Assembly: GCA_028293125.1 (NCBI GenBank)
Contig: JAQGPJ010000089.1
Coordinates: 62,001-126,000 of the forward strand
Source of the DNA: Verrucomicrobiales bacterium
Lineage (GTDB): Bacteria > Verrucomicrobiota > Verrucomicrobiia > Verrucomicrobiales > V1-33
Reading direction: 5' to 3'
DNA length: 64,000 nucleotides
How positions within the stretch are numbered: the first letter of the stretch is position 1; each line of letters starts with the position of its first letter. This document shows, piece by piece, positions 25,437 through 34,443 of the stretch. The notes below the pieces were generated by a model. That model was not told the origin of the DNA, ran no database searches, and saw only the letters and a program-made list of their open reading frames with translations. The translations under genes were made by a program, and so were the position numbers.

Positions 25437-25910
25437 ATGACTTCGAGTCTCAGTCAGCAGATCCAGGACAGGCTGGAGGAATTCCTGGTCTCCAAGAGCC
25501 TGCGCCGCACCCGCCAGCGGGATGTGATCGTGGAGGCCGCCTTTTCCACCACCGATCACTTCACGGCCGACGAGCTGTGGGAAAAAGCACGGAAAATCGA
25601 TGCCACGGCCTCCCGTGCCACCCTGTACCGCACTCTGGGGCTGCTGGTGGAAAGCGGGCTGCTGAAGGAGATCGATCTGGGACGGGACCAGACTTATTAC
25701 GATCCCAATTTTGTGGATCACCCGCACCACAACCACCTGATCTGCACCGACTGCCAGAAGGTGGTGGAGTTTGAGGACACCCACATGAGTCTGCTGGAGG
25801 ACTGCATCACCCGCCGGCTGGGGTTCCGCCCGGAGACCAGTTCAGTGCGCATTGAGGCCAGCTGCGATGAATTCCGCCGTATGGGCGACTGCCAGCGGCG
25901 GAAAAAATAA
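25437..25910 (+). CDS. Fur-family metalloregulator
   Basis: A 157-residue winged-helix repressor of the Fur superfamily. The DNA-binding part is at about 25-80 (RRTRQRDVIVEAAF, then ATASRATLYRTLGLLVESGL). The metal-binding hinge HHNHLICTDCQKVVEFED holds C103 and C106 and follows the DHPHHNH histidines. The second cysteine set is unusual: C143 and C152 are nine apart (CDEFRRMGDC), rather than the close pair of typical Fur. Whether it senses iron, zinc or peroxide cannot be told. Expression probably starts from the promoter immediately before the ATG. Confidence 0.9.
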   Translation: MTSSLSQQIQDRLEEFLVSKSLRRTRQRDVIVEAAFSTTDHFTADELWEKARKIDATASRATLYRTLGLLVESGLLKEIDLGRDQTYYDPNFVDHPHHNHLICTDCQKVVEFEDTHMSLLEDCITRRLGFRPETSSVRIEASCDEFRRMGDCQRRKK

Positions 25911-26095
25911 ACGCCCGGAGCGGTCCACAGGGCAGGGAGGGCAAACGCCCCGCTACGGGGAGGACACGCCGGAAAACTGGGGCGGCAGTCATGACTTTGA
26001 CCTTGGCCCGCTGGCATTCCCTATTCCGCACTCCATTCTTCCGTTTGACACCGGGCCTGCGCTGAGTGAAAGCGCTGAGGGTATAAGGCCACGCC

Positions 26096-27574
26096 ATGAG
26101 GGCCTTCCATACCTTTATGACAGATGAGATACCCCTTGGACTCAGCTTTGACGACGTTCTGCTGGTCCCGCAATTGACGGAAATCCTGCCTTCGGAAGCC
26201 GATTTAAGGACCAGGCTGGCACCCGGCTTGGAATTGAATGTGCCGGTGATCTCCTCGGCCATGGACACGGTGACGGAGGCCGAGTTGGCGATCGCGCTGG
26301 CGCGTGAGGGCGGGCTGGGAGTGATTCACCGGAATATGCCCATCGCCCAGCAGGCGGCTCAGGTGCGCCGGGTGAAGCGTTCGGAGAACACCGTGATCGA
26401 TCAGCCTTTCACGGTCACGCCGGACCTGACCCTCCAGGAGCTGCAGCAGATCATGGATCAGCGGGGAGTGGCCGGTTTTCCGGTGGTGGACGGCGAGGGA
26501 AATCTGGCGGGCATGGTCACCAGCCGCGATGTTTGGTACATTCAGAATCCAGACGCCAAAGTCAGCGACGTCATGACGCCCCGCGAGCGTCTGATCACGG
26601 CTCCGGTGAGTACCTCCCTGGAGGAGGCCCGCGCCATTCTCTATGACCGCCGCATTGAGAAACTGCCGCTGGTGGACCACCAAGGCAAGCTGGCGGGCAT
26701 GATCACCACCCAGGATATTAAAAAGCGCGAAATGTTCACGGAGGCCGCCAAGGACCGACGGGGCCGCCTGCTGGTGGCCGCCGCCGTGGGAGTGGGGGGC
26801 GACTGTGCGGAGCGCGCCGCCGCTCTGGTGGAGGCGGGCACGGATGCCCTGTTCATCGACGCCGCCACCGGCCACACCACACGGGTGATCGAGGTGGTGA
26901 AAGCTCTGAAGCAGAAGTTCGGCGATCTCCCGGTCGTGGCGGGCAATGTCGTGACCGAGCAGGGGGCCAAGGATCTGATCGACGCCGGTGCCAGCGCCAT
27001 CAAAGTCGGCGTGGGCCCCGGCTCCATCTGCACCACCCGTGTCATCAGTGGTGTGGGCGTGCCCCAGTTCACCGCCATCCAGAATGTGGCGGCCTACGCC
27101 CGCAGCCGGGGAGTGGCGGTCATCGCCGATGGCGGCATCCGCTACTCGGGGGATATCGTCAAAGCCCTGGCCGGCGGCGCGGATCTGGTCATGCTGGGCT
27201 CCCTCCTGGCGGGCACCAGCGAAAGTCCGGGCAATATGGTAAACTACCAGGGCCGCACCTTTAAAGAGTACCGCGGCATGGGATCCCTCAAGGCCATGCG
27301 CGCCGGCAGCAGCGACCGCTACGGCCAGAACGCCAGCGGCAAGCTGGTGGCCGAGGGCGTCGAAGGCCGTGTTCCCTTCAAGGGCCGCCTGCGCGACGTC
27401 GTTTTCCAGCTCATGGGCGGCCTGCGGTCCGGCATGGGCTACCTGGGGGCCTCCAATCTGGAGAACCTCCGCGACCGCGCCCGGTTCGTCCGTATCACCG
27501 CCGGCGGCCTCCGCGAGAGCCACACCCACGACATCGTGGTCACGGAGGAGCCGGTGAACTACCAGAGCATGTGA
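26096..27574 (+). CDS. guaB: Inosine-5'-monophosphate dehydrogenase
   Basis: Oxidises IMP to XMP with NAD+, the committed step of GMP synthesis. The 492 residues carry [11 protein letters not shown] near the N-terminus and two CBS domains (about 105-215). The catalytic loop [18 protein letters not shown] has the nucleophile C312, and the flap region ends with [18 protein letters not shown]. Two ATGs (26096 and 26117) are possible starts. A TATAAG box eight bases before 26096 favours the first if this mRNA is leaderless, as at neighbouring genes. guaA follows one kilobase downstream, with a hypothetical gene between. Confidence 0.96.
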   Translation: MRAFHTFMTDEIPLGLSFDDVLLVPQLTEILPSEADLRTRLAPGLELNVPVISSAMDTVTEAELAIALAREGGLGVIHRNMPIAQQAAQVRRVKRSENTVIDQPFTVTPDLTLQELQQIMDQRGVAGFPVVDGEGNLAGMVTSRDVWYIQNPDAKVSDVMTPRERLITAPVSTSLEEARAILYDRRIEKLPLVDHQGKLAGMITTQDIKKREMFTEAAKDRRGRLLVAAAVGVGGDCAERAAALVEAGTDALFIDAATGHTTRVIEVVKALKQKFGDLPVVAGNVVTEQGAKDLIDAGASAIKVGVGPGSICTTRVISGVGVPQFTAIQNVAAYARSRGVAVIADGGIRYSGDIVKALAGGADLVMLGSLLAGTSESPGNMVNYQGRTFKEYRGMGSLKAMRAGSSDRYGQNASGKLVAEGVEGRVPFKGRLRDVVFQLMGGLRSGMGYLGASNLENLRDRARFVRITAGGLRESHTHDIVVTEEPVNYQSM

Positions 27575-27696
27575 TTGGCAGACAGGATTTGGAGGCGCAT
27601 TCTTAAAAAGGCTGGTGGTGATACCATCTCCTTTATCCGGTTTGGCACCTTGGATCCCATCCACTTCGAAACTGGAATTTCGAGGCTTTCCGCGCA

Positions 27697-28386
27697 TTGC
27701 TGAGTTTCAATTCCCGTGCTCACGGCATTCCCAAGGCAGGAAATTCTGCCTTGGGAAGTCTCGCAAAATTCTGTTTCACCCTCATCCAAGTGAAGGAAGC
27801 GCGATTGGTCCGGCATCTTAAACACCTCCATGCCTGCGACGTCTACAGGGACGGGGGGTCGTTTGGAGTGGTCTTCACTCTTGAAAATGGCATGGGCTAT
27901 AGCCTTTGGCTTGCCCGGCATCCCCAACGTTTTCAACAGGATTATAATGGGCCAAGACATAAGTATTTGTACGAAAGCTGGAGCCATCAGTTGCCTGATC
28001 CGGGTTGCAGTTGTCCGATTGTAACTTCCAGCCCTGAGGAAACCGGCATTCTTGAGGCGCTGGATCAATTTCTTCAAAACCCAGACACGAAAGCGCGCTC
28101 TGGAGACAATGCAGCTTCCAGCCTCGGGAAGTTAAAAGAGATGGTTTGCGCCATCCGTGCCCGTGAGGAGTTTGAAGCGGCGGATACTCCATCCTACTGG
28201 GACACTCAAAGGCTCCTTGATGAGAAACGCTCAAAGCAAATTCACCAAGCCGAAATAAAGGTTTCTCACCGTGTGGCGGAACTCGATGACAGTTCGGCGA
28301 AAAGCGATGAGAAATGTATTTTTGCCAGGTGCCGGCATCCGGCGCTGAAAGGGAAACGTCTCTGCGCCACCCATCTGATGCAGTGA
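27697..28386 (+). CDS. Hypothetical protein with Cys/His-rich C-terminus
   Basis: A 229-codon frame from a TTG; the real start is uncertain because no ATG lies near the beginning. I do not recognise the family. The middle (YRDGGSFGVVFTLENGMGYS, then HKYLYESWSHQLPDPGC) looks like folded protein. The end, CIFARCRHPALKGKRLCATH, has a C-x4-C-x(9)-C-x2-H spacing that could bind a metal. Base composition is lower in GC than guaB and guaA on either side, which suggests later insertion between them. An overlapping minus-strand frame (27559-28077) is less protein-like and was left out. Confidence 0.5.
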   Translation: MLSFNSRAHGIPKAGNSALGSLAKFCFTLIQVKEARLVRHLKHLHACDVYRDGGSFGVVFTLENGMGYSLWLARHPQRFQQDYNGPRHKYLYESWSHQLPDPGCSCPIVTSSPEETGILEALDQFLQNPDTKARSGDNAASSLGKLKEMVCAIRAREEFEAADTPSYWDTQRLLDEKRSKQIHQAEIKVSHRVAELDDSSAKSDEKCIFARCRHPALKGKRLCATHLMQ

Positions 28387-28553
28387 CTTTCAGCCACCTG
28401 ACCAAGGGTCGGGAGAAATTTCCCCTGCTTGCTTTTGGCCCCGTTTAAAAAAGAAAACCCGCCCCCGTAAATTTCCTCAAAATCCCAATAAAACCGTTGC
28501 TCCAGCCGCATCAGTCCCGATTTTGCCCATTCCCCGCGCCGCCGCCCCGGATG

Positions 28554-28581
28554 CTGAAAACTGAAAACTGAAAACTGAAAA
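28554..28581. repeat. Four tandem CTGAAAA heptamers
   Basis: CTGAAAA is repeated four times without interruption, ending nine bases before the guaA ATG. The tract would be in the guaA leader or promoter spacer. A/T-rich heptamers can change copy number by slippage, so the distance to the ATG may vary between strains. Confidence 0.8.
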
Positions 28582-28590
28582 CTTTCCCGA

Positions 28591-30108
28591 ATGGATTCCC
28601 GCCACATCGCCGTCATCGACTTCGGCTCCCAATACACCCAGCTTATTGTCCGCCGCGTCCGGGAGCAGGGGTTTTTCTCCCGGCTTTATCAGCCGCATGA
28701 GCTGCGCGATACCGGCACCCCGGCGGCGGTGATTCTCAGCGGGGGGCCCCGCAGCGTGACGGAGGAGGGTTCGCCGGACATCGATCTCGATTACCTGCTG
28801 GCCATGGATGTGCCGGTGCTGGGCGTGTGCTACGGCATGCAGCTGCTCTCCAAGAAGCTGGGCGGATCGGTGGCCCCCGGCAACACGCGGGAGTACGGCC
28901 CGGCGCAATTGGTGCCCTGCGCGGTGAATTCCCTGTTTGCCGGCCTGAGCTCCTCCGCCCAGATCTGGATGAGCCACTCGGACACCGTCAAAACCCTGCC
29001 GCCCGATGCCGTGGTGCTGGGCAAAAACCAGCAAGGAGTGCCGGTGGCCCTGCAGTTCGGACCAAAGCTTTTCGGCATCCAGTTCCATCCGGAGGTCAGT
29101 CACTCGCACGAGGGCTCCAAAATCCTCTCCAACTTCCTGGCCATGGCTCCGGACGCCGCGCCGTTCCGGATCGAGGACTTTAAACAGGAGCTCATCGCCC
29201 AAATCAAGAAGCGCTGCCATGGCCGCGAAGTCGTCTGCGCCGTGTCCGGCGGGGTGGACAGCACCGTGCTGGCCGTGCTGCTGAAGGAGGCCAATGTGCC
29301 GCACCGCGCCATCTTTGTGGACAATGGCCTGCTGCGGCTGAATGAGGTGGAGGAGGTGCAGGCCCAGTTTGCGCGGCTGGGTGTAAACTTGGAGACCGCT
29401 CACGCGGCGGACCGTTTTCTGGGCGCTCTGGCCGGGGAGGCGGATCCTGAGAAAAAGCGCGGGATCATCGGCAATCTTTTCGTCGATGTCTTCTGGGAGG
29501 CCGCCGCCAATGTGGAGATGCTGGCCCAGGGCACGCTTTATCCGGATGTCATCGAGAGCGCCACCAGCGGCTCCATCGCCAGCAAAATCAAGACCCACCA
29601 CAACCGCGTGGAGCGCATTATGGAACTGCACCGGCAGGGCCGGGTCTTGGAGCCTCTGGCGGAGCTTTTCAAGGACGAGGTCCGGGCTCTGGGGGCCAAT
29701 CTGGGCATTCCCCACGAGATCCTGCACCGCCATCCCTTCCCAGGCCCCGGCTTGGCGGTGCGCTGTCCCGGCGAGGTCACGGAGGAGAAGCTGCGCATTA
29801 TCCGTGAGGGCGACGCCATTTTCATCCGCCTGCTGAAGGAGCACGGGCACTACGACAAAGTCTGGCAGGCCTACTGCGGCCTGATCCCCGTGAAAACCGT
29901 GGGCGTCAAAGGCGACGAGCGCAGCTATGAGTTCGCGGTCAATCTCCGGGCGGTGACCAGCGAGGACGCCATGACGGCGGACTTCGCCAAACTCCCTTGG
30001 GATTTCCTCGGACTGGTCTCCAACGCCATCCTCAACGGCGTCAAAGGCATCAACCGCGTCCTCTACGATATCTCCACCAAGCCGCCGTCGAGCATCGAAT
30101 GGGAGTGA
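28591..30108 (+). CDS. guaA: GMP synthase (glutamine-hydrolysing)
   Basis: Converts XMP to GMP using ATP and glutamine. The N-terminal class I amidotransferase has C80 in LGVCYGMQLL and the H166/E168 pair in IQFHPEVSHS. The ATP pyrophosphatase domain has SGGVDST (219-225), and the dimerisation domain ends with the family signature KPPSSIEWE. Its 505 residues are slightly shorter than E. coli GuaA. It lies downstream of guaB on the same strand but separated by a hypothetical gene, so the two are probably not a tight operon. Confidence 0.97.
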   Translation: MDSRHIAVIDFGSQYTQLIVRRVREQGFFSRLYQPHELRDTGTPAAVILSGGPRSVTEEGSPDIDLDYLLAMDVPVLGVCYGMQLLSKKLGGSVAPGNTREYGPAQLVPCAVNSLFAGLSSSAQIWMSHSDTVKTLPPDAVVLGKNQQGVPVALQFGPKLFGIQFHPEVSHSHEGSKILSNFLAMAPDAAPFRIEDFKQELIAQIKKRCHGREVVCAVSGGVDSTVLAVLLKEANVPHRAIFVDNGLLRLNEVEEVQAQFARLGVNLETAHAADRFLGALAGEADPEKKRGIIGNLFVDVFWEAAANVEMLAQGTLYPDVIESATSGSIASKIKTHHNRVERIMELHRQGRVLEPLAELFKDEVRALGANLGIPHEILHRHPFPGPGLAVRCPGEVTEEKLRIIREGDAIFIRLLKEHGHYDKVWQAYCGLIPVKTVGVKGDERSYEFAVNLRAVTSEDAMTADFAKLPWDFLGLVSNAILNGVKGINRVLYDISTKPPSSIEWE

Positions 30109-30325
30109 TCCCGGTCCCCCGGCCGCCGGCTTTCAAACCGGCCAGTGCCATGAAGAAGATCCAACGGCTGAATGGAATGGCCGGCACGCGGATTCCGGAA
30201 CTGACTCCGCGCGGCGTGGCCCCGTGCCAATACGGGGTCGGCGGAGACTGTTCCGCAGACTGTTGAAGGCAGCATTTTCCGCTTTGTGGCAGGATCCCAT
30301 TACTTCGGCTTTGGTAATTTATACG

Positions 30326-30715
30326 CACGGGAACAAGCAGGCTGCCGAGGGTCTCCAAGGCAATGCGGCACGGCCGGCCGGGGCGCGGTCCGGTGATGAG
30401 GGCGTCGATGCCGCCCCGGTTGAACATTTCAATCCACAGCCGCACCATGCGGCCGGTGCGGTGTAAAAGCTGGCATACAGCAGGGCGCAGGGTGCCCGGC
30501 AGCAGGGCGCGCAGCGCCGCCAGACGGATATAGCCGCGCTTGTTCGGCTCAGCCTCCAACGCCACCGTCAGTTCCTCCGGTGACACGTTCTCAGGATTGG
30601 GGATAGCTTCGAGGACTTCGCATCCCCAAATGAGCCGCCGCTCACCCCGGAAGCACAGCCTTTCCGGAAATGACTTCTGGCAATCAGTATATATGTTGTC
30701 ACCCATCAACCCCAT
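30326..30715 (-). pseudogene. IS630-like transposase N-terminal remnant
   Basis: The reverse strand encodes about 100 residues resembling the helix-turn-helix region of IS630-family transposases: KRGYIRLAALRALLPGTLRP, LLHRTGRMVRLWIEMFNRGG, ALITGPRPGRPCRIAL. Similarity stops after GSLLVPV (about 30326), with no DDE catalytic domain after it. The frame runs upstream into the antisense of the phosphodiesterase gene. No terminal inverted repeats were found. It is a decayed fragment filling most of the 605-base gap between guaA and the phosphodiesterase gene. The remaining 30109-30325 holds nothing I can support. Confidence 0.6.
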
Positions 30716-31517
30716 GAAATCCCTGCTGCGCACCTCCACCATTCTGCTGGCGATGGCTCCCGCTCTCGTGTCCGCCCTCGAGATCATCGCCCACCGGGGT
30801 GCCTCCGCCGATGCCCCGGAAAACACTTTGGAGGCCATGGAACTGGCCTGGGAACAGAAGTCCGATGCCGCCGAGCTCGATCTATGGCAGTCAAAGGACG
30901 GCCGTCTGATCGTGTTCCACGACAACGACACCAAGCGTTTTGAAACGGAGAAGCGCAAAATCAAGGACCTTACTCTTGAGGAGGTGCGGAAGCTGGATGT
31001 CGGGTCCTTCAAGGATCCCAAATTCGCCGGCACCCGTGTTCCCAGTCTGGAAAGCATCCTCGCCATCATTCCCGACAGCAAACGGGAGGTGCTGGAGATC
31101 AAGGATGGACCGGAGATCATTCCCGAATTGGTGCGGGTGCTGAAGAAGTCCGGCGTTCCCAAGGAGAAATACTGCGTCATCAGCTTCAATGAGGCCACGC
31201 TGAGGGCTTCGAAAAAGGCACTGCCGGACATCCCCCATTATTTTCTGATGGGATACAAAAAGGATGCCAAAACCGGTGAATTCCCCGAATTGGAGCCTTT
31301 GATCACCCTTGCCAAAGAGGCGGGATTCGAAGGGCTGAACCTTCACTCCGACTGGCCCATCACCCCGGAATTCACCGCCAAAGTCAAAGCCGCCGGTCTG
31401 AAGCTGATGGTGTGGACGGTGGATGATGCGGCGCTGGCCCAAAAGCTGGTGGACAGCGGAGTGGATGCCATCACCACCAACAAGCCCGCCTGGCTGCGGG
31501 AGCAGTTGAAAAAATAA
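30714..31517 (+). CDS. Secreted glycerophosphodiester phosphodiesterase
   Basis: Hydrolyses glycerophosphodiesters to glycerol-3-phosphate and an alcohol, probably in the periplasm. The start at 30714 gives a signal peptide (MKSLLRTSTILLAMAPALVS) and 267 residues. Catalytic and metal residues of the GDPD TIM barrel are visible: H27-R28 in IIAHRGASADAPENT with E36, E54/D56 in AAELDLWQ, and H69 in LIVFHDND. The C-terminus has LMVWTVDD. The ATG overlaps the antisense transposase relic by two bases, so its promoter may lie inside that relic. Confidence 0.9.
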   Translation: MKSLLRTSTILLAMAPALVSALEIIAHRGASADAPENTLEAMELAWEQKSDAAELDLWQSKDGRLIVFHDNDTKRFETEKRKIKDLTLEEVRKLDVGSFKDPKFAGTRVPSLESILAIIPDSKREVLEIKDGPEIIPELVRVLKKSGVPKEKYCVISFNEATLRASKKALPDIPHYFLMGYKKDAKTGEFPELEPLITLAKEAGFEGLNLHSDWPITPEFTAKVKAAGLKLMVWTVDDAALAQKLVDSGVDAITTNKPAWLREQLKK

Positions 31518-31548
31518 ACCGGCGGACTTTCCCTGTTTCAAGCTTTCC

Positions 31549-31588
31549 GCCGCCGGGATGTTTCGGGACACCCCGGCGGCTTTGTTGT
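31549..31588 (+). terminator. Intrinsic terminator after the phosphodiesterase gene
   Basis: GCCGCCGGG (31549-31557) pairs perfectly with CCCGGCGGC (31572-31580) and is followed by TTTGTTGT. It starts 32 bases after the phosphodiesterase stop. Confidence 0.7.
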
Positions 31589-31665
31589 GCGCAGGACTTG
31601 GCCGCAAGAATGTTTGGCCAGCCGGGAAGCGAGCGTTCCAAGCGGAGTGGCACGGCAGTGCAATA

Positions 31666-31693
31666 GGGCCGGGAAACTCAGGTTTCCCGGCCC
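31666..31693. repeat. Perfect 12-bp hairpin
   Basis: GGGCCGGGAAAC, loop TCAG, GTTTCCCGGCCC. It lies between the phosphodiesterase gene and the convergent L,D-transpeptidase gene (stop at 31969) and has no T-run. The remaining bases of the 451-base gap (31518-31968) hold the terminator above and no supported gene. A similar hairpin with GGTTTCCC arms occurs at 53401-53432. Confidence 0.7.
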
Positions 31694-31968
31694 TTGGGCT
31701 GTGTATTGAATCAATCCGGCCAGTCAGGGTTTTTGGCCCCGGTCCGGGAGCGGCCTGCTCCTACTGGCTGCGGCGCACGCGGTGGAAAAGCGCGGTGGGA
31801 GAATTCTCCGGCAGGGTGGGCGCCGACGGCGGCACTGCCGGAGCTCTGAAGTGTGAGATGACCACCCGCGCTGCGGGCCTCGGCGCGCCAAGCCGCCCCC
31901 TTTGCCGACGGCGGGTGCGGCGGACGGGGGCTGGGCGGATGGTCTGCCGGCTTTGCGTTCCGCCCGCG

Positions 31969-32538
31969 TCAGGATCCAGGAGCGGTTTCCTGAACCGGGG
32001 GCAGGACGCTGGCGGCGGGGCCGGGGACGATGTCCACCTTGGCTCCCTTGCCTACGGTGTCGAAAAGCCAGACCACGTCCGCGGACTTCATGCGCACGCA
32101 GCCGAAGCTGGCGGGACGGCCAATGTTCCGCTCCTCCGGCGTGCCGTGGATGTAGATGTAGCGGGAGTGGGCATTGCGGTTCTGCGGCTCCAGACCGCGC
32201 AGCCACAGGATGCGGGTGACGATGGGGTCGCGCCCCGGAGCATCAATGGGAACGATTTCGCCAGTGGGTTTGCGGCTCTTGAATTTCATGCCGATGGGGT
32301 GACCTCCGCCAATCTTTTTGGCAATCTTCATGCGGCCCAGCGGGGTGTAATTGGTTTTCGGGGAATCCCCCATGCCGAATTTGGAGGTGCTGACCGGAAA
32401 CTGCGCGATGGGCACTTCATCCCGCAGCACCACCATGCGCTGCTCCGCCACACTGACAATCATGCGGTGTTGAGTGTCCGCGCAGGCGCTCAGGAACAAG
32501 GCGGAAGCGGCGGGGATCAGGGGGAAAATCCGTTTCAT
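31969..32538 (-). CDS. L,D-transpeptidase (YkuD) lipoprotein
   Basis: Predicted peptidoglycan cross-linking or anchoring enzyme of 189 residues. The signal peptide ends in LSAC, so C19 is a likely lipidation site. The YkuD active site is complete: H131 in IYIHGTPEERNIG and C147 in PASFGCVRM. Upstream, FPVSTSKFGMGDSPKTNYTP and LGRMKIAKKIGGGHP match the family. It is encoded alone, divergent from hflX; both share the 166-base gap. Confidence 0.92.
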   Translation of the reverse strand: MKRIFPLIPAASALFLSACADTQHRMIVSVAEQRMVVLRDEVPIAQFPVSTSKFGMGDSPKTNYTPLGRMKIAKKIGGGHPIGMKFKSRKPTGEIVPIDAPGRDPIVTRILWLRGLEPQNRNAHSRYIYIHGTPEERNIGRPASFGCVRMKSADVVWLFDTVGKGAKVDIVPGPAASVLPPVQETAPGS

Positions 32539-32670
32539 GCGGGGTCAGGTAGCCGAATTCCCATGCCTTGTCCAGATACGCGGAAACCTGTGTTTTGCCA
32601 CCGCAAAGGCCGGCATCGGATGCAGGGAAAAAGCACGGGATCAGCGGAATTCGGGAGATTCGTTAAGTAT

Positions 32671-32699
32671 TTGCCAGGCTGCGCGGCCCAGGGCATAGT
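32671..32699 (+). promoter_or_regulatory. hflX promoter
   Basis: TTGCCA (32671-32676), a 17-base spacer and CATAGT (32694-32699). The ATG is five bases later and no Shine-Dalgarno is visible, so a leaderless transcript is likely, as for the Fur-family gene. Confidence 0.5.
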
Positions 32700-32704
32700 G
32701 TTCG

Positions 32705-34039
32705 ATGTTTGAAATCCGGGACAAGCCGAAGGTGGTGGAGAAGGCGCTGCTCATTGGGGCCTATTTTGACCGCAGGGAGAAGGACGAGGCCGCCAGTCTG
32801 CTGGAGGAGCTTCACGAACTGGTGGGCACACTGGGAATCCCCGTGGAGCACGCGGAACTGGTGATGGTCAAGGACAGCAACCGGAAATACCTGACCGGAA
32901 AGGGCAAGGCCCACGAACTGATCGCCATGGCCAAGGAGAAGGGCTGCGATGTCATCATTTTTGACAATTCTCTCGCTCCCATGCAGCAGCGGGCCTGGGA
33001 GAACGAGGGCGGGGTCACGGTGATCGACCGCGAGGAGGTGATTCTGGATATCTTCGCCATGCGCGCCCGGACGGCAGAGGCGCAGCTCCAAGTGGAACTG
33101 GCGCGCCAGCAGTATGCACTTCCCCGGCTGGCCCGCATGTGGGACCACTTGGACCGTCAGGGCGGCGGCGGAGGGTCAGGCGGCATGGGTGCCGCGCGCG
33201 GTGAGGGGGAAAGCCAGTTGGAAACGGACCGCCGGCTGGCACGCCGGAGGATTGACGCCCTGCGCCGGCAGCTGGTGGAGGTCCGGCAGCAGCGCCTGAC
33301 TCAACGCAAGGAGCGGCAGCGCGTGCCTGTGCCCGCTGCCGCCATCGTGGGCTACACTAACGCCGGCAAATCCACCCTGCTGAACACCATCACAGGGGCG
33401 TCGGTGGTGGCCGAGGACAAGCTTTTTGCCACCTTGGACCCCACGACGCGCAAGGTGCAGCTCCCCGACGGCCAGCAGCTGCTGCTGACCGACACCGTGG
33501 GCTTCATCCGCAACCTGCCGCACCGTTTGGTGGAATCCTTCAAGGCCACGCTGGAGGAGGCTGCACTGGCGGACTTTCTGGTTCATGTGCTGGACGCCAG
33601 CCAGGAGCGCGTTTTTGAATTTTACGAAACCACCATGGCCGTGCTCAAGGAACTCGGCGCGGATGATAAAAAAATGCTGGTGGTGCTGAACAAAATCGAC
33701 CTTCTGCCCGCTGATCGCAGAAACCAGGTGGCCGCCCATTTCAACCAGCCGGCCACCATGGTTTCCCTGAAAACCGGCGAAGGCCTGCCCTTGCTGCAGG
33801 AACGCCTCAGCGAGATGATGCTGGACCGTACGCGCCGGGTGAACCTGCGGCTCCCGCAGTCGGAATTCGGCCTTATCAGCCTGATCCACCAGCAGGGCAA
33901 AATCCTGAAGCAGGACTACGATGGCAACGACGTGCTTGTGGACGCCATCATCCCCCGCCGCTACGAGGCCCAGATTGAGCGCTATCTGGACCCCCCCGTC
34001 CCTGCGCGCGCATTGGAGGCGTGGGAGGCGGCCCCGTAG
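32705..34039 (+). CDS. hflX: GTPase HflX
   Basis: Ribosome-associated GTPase of 444 residues that can split stalled 70S ribosomes. The HflX N-terminal domain (ALLIGAYFDRREKDEAASLL, VKDSNRKYLTGKGKAHEL) is followed by a Gly-rich linker (GGGGGSGGMG). The GTPase domain has G1 GYTNAGKST (216-224), G3 DTVGFIRNLP and G4 NKID. The C-terminal domain ends at about residue 444. All motifs are intact. Confidence 0.96.
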   Translation: MFEIRDKPKVVEKALLIGAYFDRREKDEAASLLEELHELVGTLGIPVEHAELVMVKDSNRKYLTGKGKAHELIAMAKEKGCDVIIFDNSLAPMQQRAWENEGGVTVIDREEVILDIFAMRARTAEAQLQVELARQQYALPRLARMWDHLDRQGGGGGSGGMGAARGEGESQLETDRRLARRRIDALRRQLVEVRQQRLTQRKERQRVPVPAAAIVGYTNAGKSTLLNTITGASVVAEDKLFATLDPTTRKVQLPDGQQLLLTDTVGFIRNLPHRLVESFKATLEEAALADFLVHVLDASQERVFEFYETTMAVLKELGADDKKMLVVLNKIDLLPADRRNQVAAHFNQPATMVSLKTGEGLPLLQERLSEMMLDRTRRVNLRLPQSEFGLISLIHQQGKILKQDYDGNDVLVDAIIPRRYEAQIERYLDPPVPARALEAWEAAP

Positions 34040-34443
34040 CTTGTTTATCCGGATTCACCGCATGGCGGCCTTGGAAATGTTAAAAATATTTCCAAGGTTC
34101 CGACTGCTCCGGAAGCTATGCTTTGCAAGGCAAAGTATAGGATCCGCCGTAATTTTCCGGTAAATACTTCAAAGTTTCACTGAAAACATCCGGATCAGGA
34201 CCGGATTTTCCGGCGGGGTTGCCCTCAAAACCAAGGTTTTCGGGGGCTTTCTTCAAAATCAGTGCTGTTCAGAGGCAATCTAACGGTTTTTTGTGCTTGC
34301 GACCGCATCTTGCATTGCGCCTTATCACCACCGGGACAATTCCTCCTGAAACAAAATCGCTCTGTAATCCTTGGATGCCCTCTTCGTAAAAGAGGGGCAA
34401 ACTGCAGTTTGCATCCGGAATCTTTGATAAACTCCTGCGCCAA
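34040..34443. other. Intergenic region with two hairpins before the giant gene
   Basis: This 404-base gap is more AT-rich than its surroundings. CCTTGGAAAT (34069-34078) pairs with ATTTCCAAGG (34088-34097). CTATGCTTTGC (34116-34126) pairs with GCAAAGTATAG (34130-34140) with one G-T wobble. The first may end hflX transcription, although no T-run follows. The promoter of the giant gene should lie in the last 200 bases; no convincing box pair was seen. Confidence 0.5.

Noticed and set aside
26204-27697. 497-codon minus-strand frame opposite guaB
   Set aside because: It is the reverse complement of a complete IMP dehydrogenase and has no recognisable motif.
31558-32712. 384-codon plus-strand frame across the L,D-transpeptidase gene
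   Set aside because: The minus strand has a complete YkuD active site and lipobox; the plus frame is Arg/Gly/Ala-rich.
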